Source: Akkermansiaceae bacterium (GTDB lineage: Bacteria; Verrucomicrobiota; Verrucomicrobiia; Verrucomicrobiales; Akkermansiaceae). Taken from it: a stretch of DNA of 16,637 bases. Below are positions 15,570 to 16,637 of this stretch, one piece after another. The notes beneath the pieces are model-generated. The model saw only the letters and a program-made list of their open reading frames with translations. It did no database searches and had not been told where the DNA came from. Location of the stretch: NCBI GenBank assembly GCA_029288115.1, contig JARFPV010000421.1, positions 1 through 16,637 on the forward strand, in the 5' to 3' direction. The translations under genes were made by a program, and so were the position numbers. Position 1 is the first letter of the stretch. Each line of letters begins with the position of its first letter.

Positions 15570-16301
15570 TTAACGGTGGCAGGTGGTGCAGCTTTCCTTC
15601 GGGTGGATGTCCCAGTTCTCCTTAAGTCGTTCACCCAGCTTGGCTTGTGCCTCCGAGGCACTATCACCATCCACGTAGCCGATCTCTTTAGCGAGCTCAG
15701 GCTTTTTCTTCAGGTAATCGACCACATCGTAATCAAGATTATAAACTTCCTCGAGCGGACGCAGGTGCTTCTCGGGCTCGCGGTGGCAGTCCAGACAGAA
15801 TGCCATGCTCAAGCTCTCAGCGTGGTGTACCTTACGCATCTTGTGCACGTCCCCGTGGCAGCTCTTGCAGGAAACCCCCCGGTTTACGTGAGCGGAATGA
15901 TCAAAATAGGCATAGTCGGGCATCTTGTGAATCCGCACCCACTTGATTGGCTTACCGTCATATTTCTCGTAATTTTTATCAGCAGCGCGGCGCAGCGGCT
16001 CAAGTTTCGGGTTTTCCTTCTGCACATGCTGGTGACAGTTCCAGCAAGTATTCGCGGTTGGGATACCAGCACTGGCAGACTTGTCCACTGAGCTGTGGCA
16101 GTAACGGCAGTCGATCCCGAGCTGATTCGCATGCAGATCATGATCATAAGCAATCGGCTGATCTGGTTGATAACCAACACGTTGCGCCTTCGGCGTCGCA
16201 TAATAGGAAAAGGCCGCAGTGAGGCCCAGAACTACGAAAATCAGGCATACCGCAATCTTAAGCGGCAGTAAATTGGTCCATCGGGGGAAAAAATTAGCCA
16301 T
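15570..16301 (-). CDS. actA: Alternative Complex III pentaheme cytochrome ActA
   Basis: Multiheme cytochrome c subunit, first gene of the operon, 243 residues. One N-terminal helix (about 13-33) anchors it in the membrane. Five CxxCH motifs follow: CRYCH (65-69), CWNCH (86-90), CKSCH (145-149), CLDCH (169-173) and CTTCH (238-242), and additional histidines (H54, H57, H125, H135, H138, H159, H160) are available as distal ligands. This is the cytochrome c7-related layout of ActA. It relays electrons from the ActB clusters to the outer cytochromes. The ATG at 16299-16301 begins MANFFPRWTN. The actA-actB gap is 69 bases. The upstream region contains a CRP/FNR-type palindrome, so oxygen or carbon control of the whole operon is plausible. 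Confidence 0.95.
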   Translation of the reverse strand: MANFFPRWTNLLPLKIAVCLIFVVLGLTAAFSYYATPKAQRVGYQPDQPIAYDHDLHANQLGIDCRYCHSSVDKSASAGIPTANTCWNCHQHVQKENPKLEPLRRAADKNYEKYDGKPIKWVRIHKMPDYAYFDHSAHVNRGVSCKSCHGDVHKMRKVHHAESLSMAFCLDCHREPEKHLRPLEEVYNLDYDVVDYLKKKPELAKEIGYVDGDSASEAQAKLGERLKENWDIHPKESCTTCHR

Positions 16302-16323
16302 GGCGTCAGGCGCCTTCTAGTGA

Positions 16324-16341
16324 TTGTGAAAAAATTCACAA
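16324..16341. promoter_or_regulatory. Perfect palindrome of CRP/FNR-family type
   Basis: The 18-base sequence TTGTGAAAAAATTCACAA has two perfect seven-base arms around AAAA. Inside it is an exact TGTGA-N6-TCACA, the consensus of CRP-type regulators in the CRP/FNR family. It ends 22 bases before the actA ATG. If bound there it could block or position transcription of the respiratory operon. It could instead fold as a small hairpin in the leader RNA. The regulator is not encoded in the window. Confidence 0.5.
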
Positions 16342-16372
16342 GCAAAAATTTTTTGAAAAGAAACAAAAGTGT

Positions 16373-16389
16373 GCATCGTTTAACAATGC
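16373..16389. promoter_or_regulatory. Second dyad, possible operator
   Basis: GCATCGTTTAACAATGC is a 17-base inverted repeat with seven of eight pairs matching around a central T. It lies about 70-90 bases upstream of the actA start, a usual place for an activator site on the leftward promoter. A short T run follows it on the plus strand, but no rightward gene ends before it. Confidence 0.3.
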
Positions 16390-16526
16390 TTGGTTTTTTC
16401 AAGGTAAAGAGCGCCCCTCGCCCCACCCTAACAAGGTGACCATCTTCACTTTTGTGCGTCACTCAGCCTCAGTGATTAGGGATGGAAAAAGACCACCCAC
16501 CTGCCTAGAATTCGGAACTCACCGCT

Positions 16527-16637
16527 ATGACCGAGCTGATTCTCAACGAAAACATCCATCAACGGGTGATCAAGGAGCTGATTCCGGAGGCCCGGCGATT
16601 CCTCTGGATTGTTACCGCCGACCTCAAGGACATGCAT
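16527..16637 (+). CDS. Probable phospholipase D-like protein (partial, 5' end only)
   Basis: The first 37 codons of a rightward gene that runs off the window. The visible product begins MTELILNENIHQRVIKELIP and continues with EARRFLWIVTADLKDMH. A pattern of a short helix, then a hydrophobic strand and TADLKDMH resembles the opening of the phospholipase D-like domain family, where such a segment precedes the first HxK motif. The catalytic motifs lie outside the window, so the assignment is tentative. The ATG is the only reasonable start: an in-frame TAG stands at 16506-16508 and there is no other start codon between them. It is divergent from the respiratory operon and has no evident link to it. 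Confidence 0.5.
   Translation, partial: MTELILNENIHQRVIKELIPEARRFLWIVTADLKDMH

Larger units (their letters stand above)
16302..16526. promoter_or_regulatory. Divergent intergenic region
   Basis: A 225-base region between actA (leftward) and the rightward gene at 16527, without a credible gene. It is AT-rich near actA (A and T tracts at 16330-16400) and more GC-rich to the right. It should contain the promoter of the act-cox operon and that of the rightward gene. I see no convincing -35/-10 pair on either strand; on the minus strand TTGAAA near 16397-16402 is only a weak -35 candidate. Two palindromes are listed separately. Confidence 0.7.

Noticed and set aside
16373..16399. Dyad plus T run as a rho-independent terminator on the plus strand
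   Set aside because: No rightward gene precedes it, the stem is short and AT-rich, and the T run is separated from it by TTGG.

Overview
The window carries one long leftward (minus-strand) respiratory operon, read from about 16301 down past position 1, plus the first 37 codons of an unrelated rightward gene at the right edge. Protein style, an Alternative Complex III operon, moderate GC with AT-rich spacers, and the near absence of Shine-Dalgarno sequences suggest a Verrucomicrobiota (PVC group) aerobe. That assignment is an inference from gene content and was not tested by phylogeny.

Layout in the direction of transcription. (1) 16302-16526: divergent regulatory region with an 18-bp perfect palindrome matching the CRP/FNR-family consensus TGTGA-N6-TCACA just upstream of actA. 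(2) 16301-7844: actA, B, C, D, E and F, a complete quinol:cytochrome c oxidoreductase (Alternative Complex III): pentaheme cytochrome, Tat-exported molybdopterin-like/iron-sulfur protein, two NrfD-type quinol membrane subunits, a small DUF3341 membrane protein and a monoheme cytochrome. (3) 7807-4639: three genes that look like a cbb3 oxidase set (diheme CcoP/c4-like, CcoN-like, CcoO-like). The CcoN-like protein has lost most of the histidines that define a heme-copper oxidase. (4) 4601-3861: a membrane-anchored monoheme cytochrome c, where CoxII would normally sit. (5) 3817 to beyond 1: A-type oxidase subunit I, subunit III with a roughly 330-residue extra domain, and subunit IV (cut by the left edge). 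(6) 16527 rightward: start of a probable phospholipase D-like gene.

Likely joint function: ActABCDEF oxidises menaquinol and passes electrons through its c hemes to CoxI/III/IV, which reduces oxygen. No CuA-containing subunit II is present in the window. Between the two complexes lie a catalytically disabled cbb3-like module and a one-heme anchored cytochrome, ten c-type hemes in total across the operon. CoxI keeps the D-channel residues but appears to lack the K-channel lysine, serine and threonine. These features together suggest an ACIII-oxidase supercomplex in which c-type cytochromes and an inactive CcoN scaffold replace CuA delivery. This is the most unusual content of the window and it remains a hypothesis.
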